A DNA stretch of 34,199 bases, from positions 13,620-47,818 of the forward strand of contig DZDC01000002.1 in assembly GCA_022736595.1 (NCBI GenBank). The letters are read 5' to 3'. Source of the DNA: Draconibacterium orientale (GTDB lineage Bacteria > Bacteroidota > Bacteroidia > Bacteroidales > UBA1556). How positions within the stretch are numbered: position 1 is the first letter of the stretch; each line of letters opens with the position of its first letter. This document shows, in pieces, positions 33,955 to 34,199 of this stretch. The translations under genes and the position numbers were made by a program. Under the pieces are notes generated by a model. That model searched no databases, was not told where the DNA came from, and was given only the letters and a program-made list of their open reading frames with translations.

Positions 33955-34199
33955 TTGCTTAATACCGATGAAGCATTTAACATAGTTCAGTTTCATGTGA
34001 TCTTCTTATGTTTTACATTAAGGTCACATGGAATTATTCATGTAGCATTTATTTTTTAAGGTATTCATGAAGCGTTTGGCTTACGCATGGCTTATCGCAT
34101 TACTGCTTGTCTGGCGGCAGACAAGTAGGATATTTAATTAAAAAATTTTAGTACATGACAATTTTCAATTTAGACCGTCTAAGGTTGAGGTTGTATTGT
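33955..34199. other. Repeat-rich intergenic tail with no supported gene
   Basis: No convincing gene is seen. The stretch holds an inverted repeat CATGTGA / TCACATG (33994-34000, 34024-34030), three versions of ATG(A/T)AGC(A/G)TTT (33968-33978, 34040-34050, 34067-34077), and a GC-rich palindrome (34103-34128). A short frame from an ATG at 34155 is open to the end of the window (MTIFNLDRLRLRLYC), but 15 codons are too few to support a gene. Confidence 0.5.
34103..34128. repeat. GC-rich palindromic (REP-like) element
   Basis: CTGCTTGTCTG (34103-34113) pairs with CAGACAAGTAG (34118-34128) with one G-U pair, an 11-bp stem with the loop GCGG. It is much richer in G and C than its surroundings and has no T-run, so it is not a normal terminator. 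Its form recalls the short dispersed palindromes found between genes of many Bacteroidota, but whether it repeats in this genome cannot be seen from one copy. Confidence 0.55.

Noticed and set aside
34067-34141. 24-codon ORF resembling a signal peptide (MKRLAYAWLIALLLVWRQTS)
   Set aside because: It contains the GC-rich palindrome, has no promoter and no partner, and a hydrophobic short frame is likely by chance.
34155-34199. Start of a possible + strand gene running off the window (MTIFNLDRLRLRLYC)
   Set aside because: Only 15 codons are visible, with no recognisable motif and no clear promoter, so it is mentioned but not called.

Overview
The window comes from a Bacteroidota (Bacteroidetes) chromosome. 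The evidence is AT-rich DNA, promoters of the TTTG / TAnnTTTG type in place of the E. coli -35/-10, almost no Shine-Dalgarno sequences before the genes, an OmpA-family protein with the architecture of the type IX secretion component PorE, a DUF2851 gene, and a str-S10-spc-alpha ribosomal run without tuf. Family and genus cannot be read from the sequence with confidence.

Layout. (1) 1-5431: the 3' part of a PorE-like TPR/beta-propeller/OmpA protein and a secreted carboxypeptidase-regulatory-domain protein on the + strand, converging on a - strand pair, prc (tail-specific protease) followed by cysH (APS reductase). (2) 5432-6101: a 670-bp gene-free control region with two Bacteroidota-type promoters, a probable structured RNA with two mutually exclusive folds, and two dyad sequences around the second promoter. 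(3) 6102-24038: one continuous + strand ribosomal superoperon, rpsL-rpsG-fusA-rpsJ-rplC-rplD-rplW-rplB-rpsS-rplV-rpsC-rplP-rpmC-rpsQ-rplN-rplX-rplE-rpsN-rpsH-rplF-rplR-rpsE-rpmD-rplO-secY-map-infA-rpmJ-rpsM-rpsK-rpsD-rpoA-rplQ, ended by an intrinsic terminator. rpmD (59 aa) and rpmJ (38 aa) are missing from the ORF track but are clearly present. (4) 24195-28368: eno with its own strong terminator, a TlpA-like thioredoxin lipoprotein, and a DUF2851 gene. (5) 28384-30607, - strand: a Crp/Fnr regulator with a hotdog thioesterase, recR, and a small 2[4Fe-4S] ferredoxin missing from the ORF track. (6) 31006-33875: korA-korB, a 2-oxoacid:ferredoxin oxidoreductase divergent from the ferredoxin, followed by a terminator and a repeat-rich, apparently non-coding tail.

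How the genes fit together. The large block makes ribosomal proteins for both subunits, EF-G, IF-1, the SecY translocon, methionine aminopeptidase and the RNA polymerase alpha subunit, so translation, transcription and export capacity are made together. Enolase, KorAB and ferredoxin belong to central carbon and low-potential electron metabolism. The Crp/Fnr protein is a candidate redox or energy regulator and has an FNR-like box upstream of its own gene.

Most of the window is ordinary core genome. The points most worth a second look are the putative attenuator-like RNA at about 5760-5911, the 22-bp perfect palindrome at 5985-6006, the candidate internal promoter before rpmD, the FNR-like box at 29675-29688, and the palindromic and direct repeats after korB. 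I found no CRISPR array, tRNA, rRNA, transposase or phage gene.
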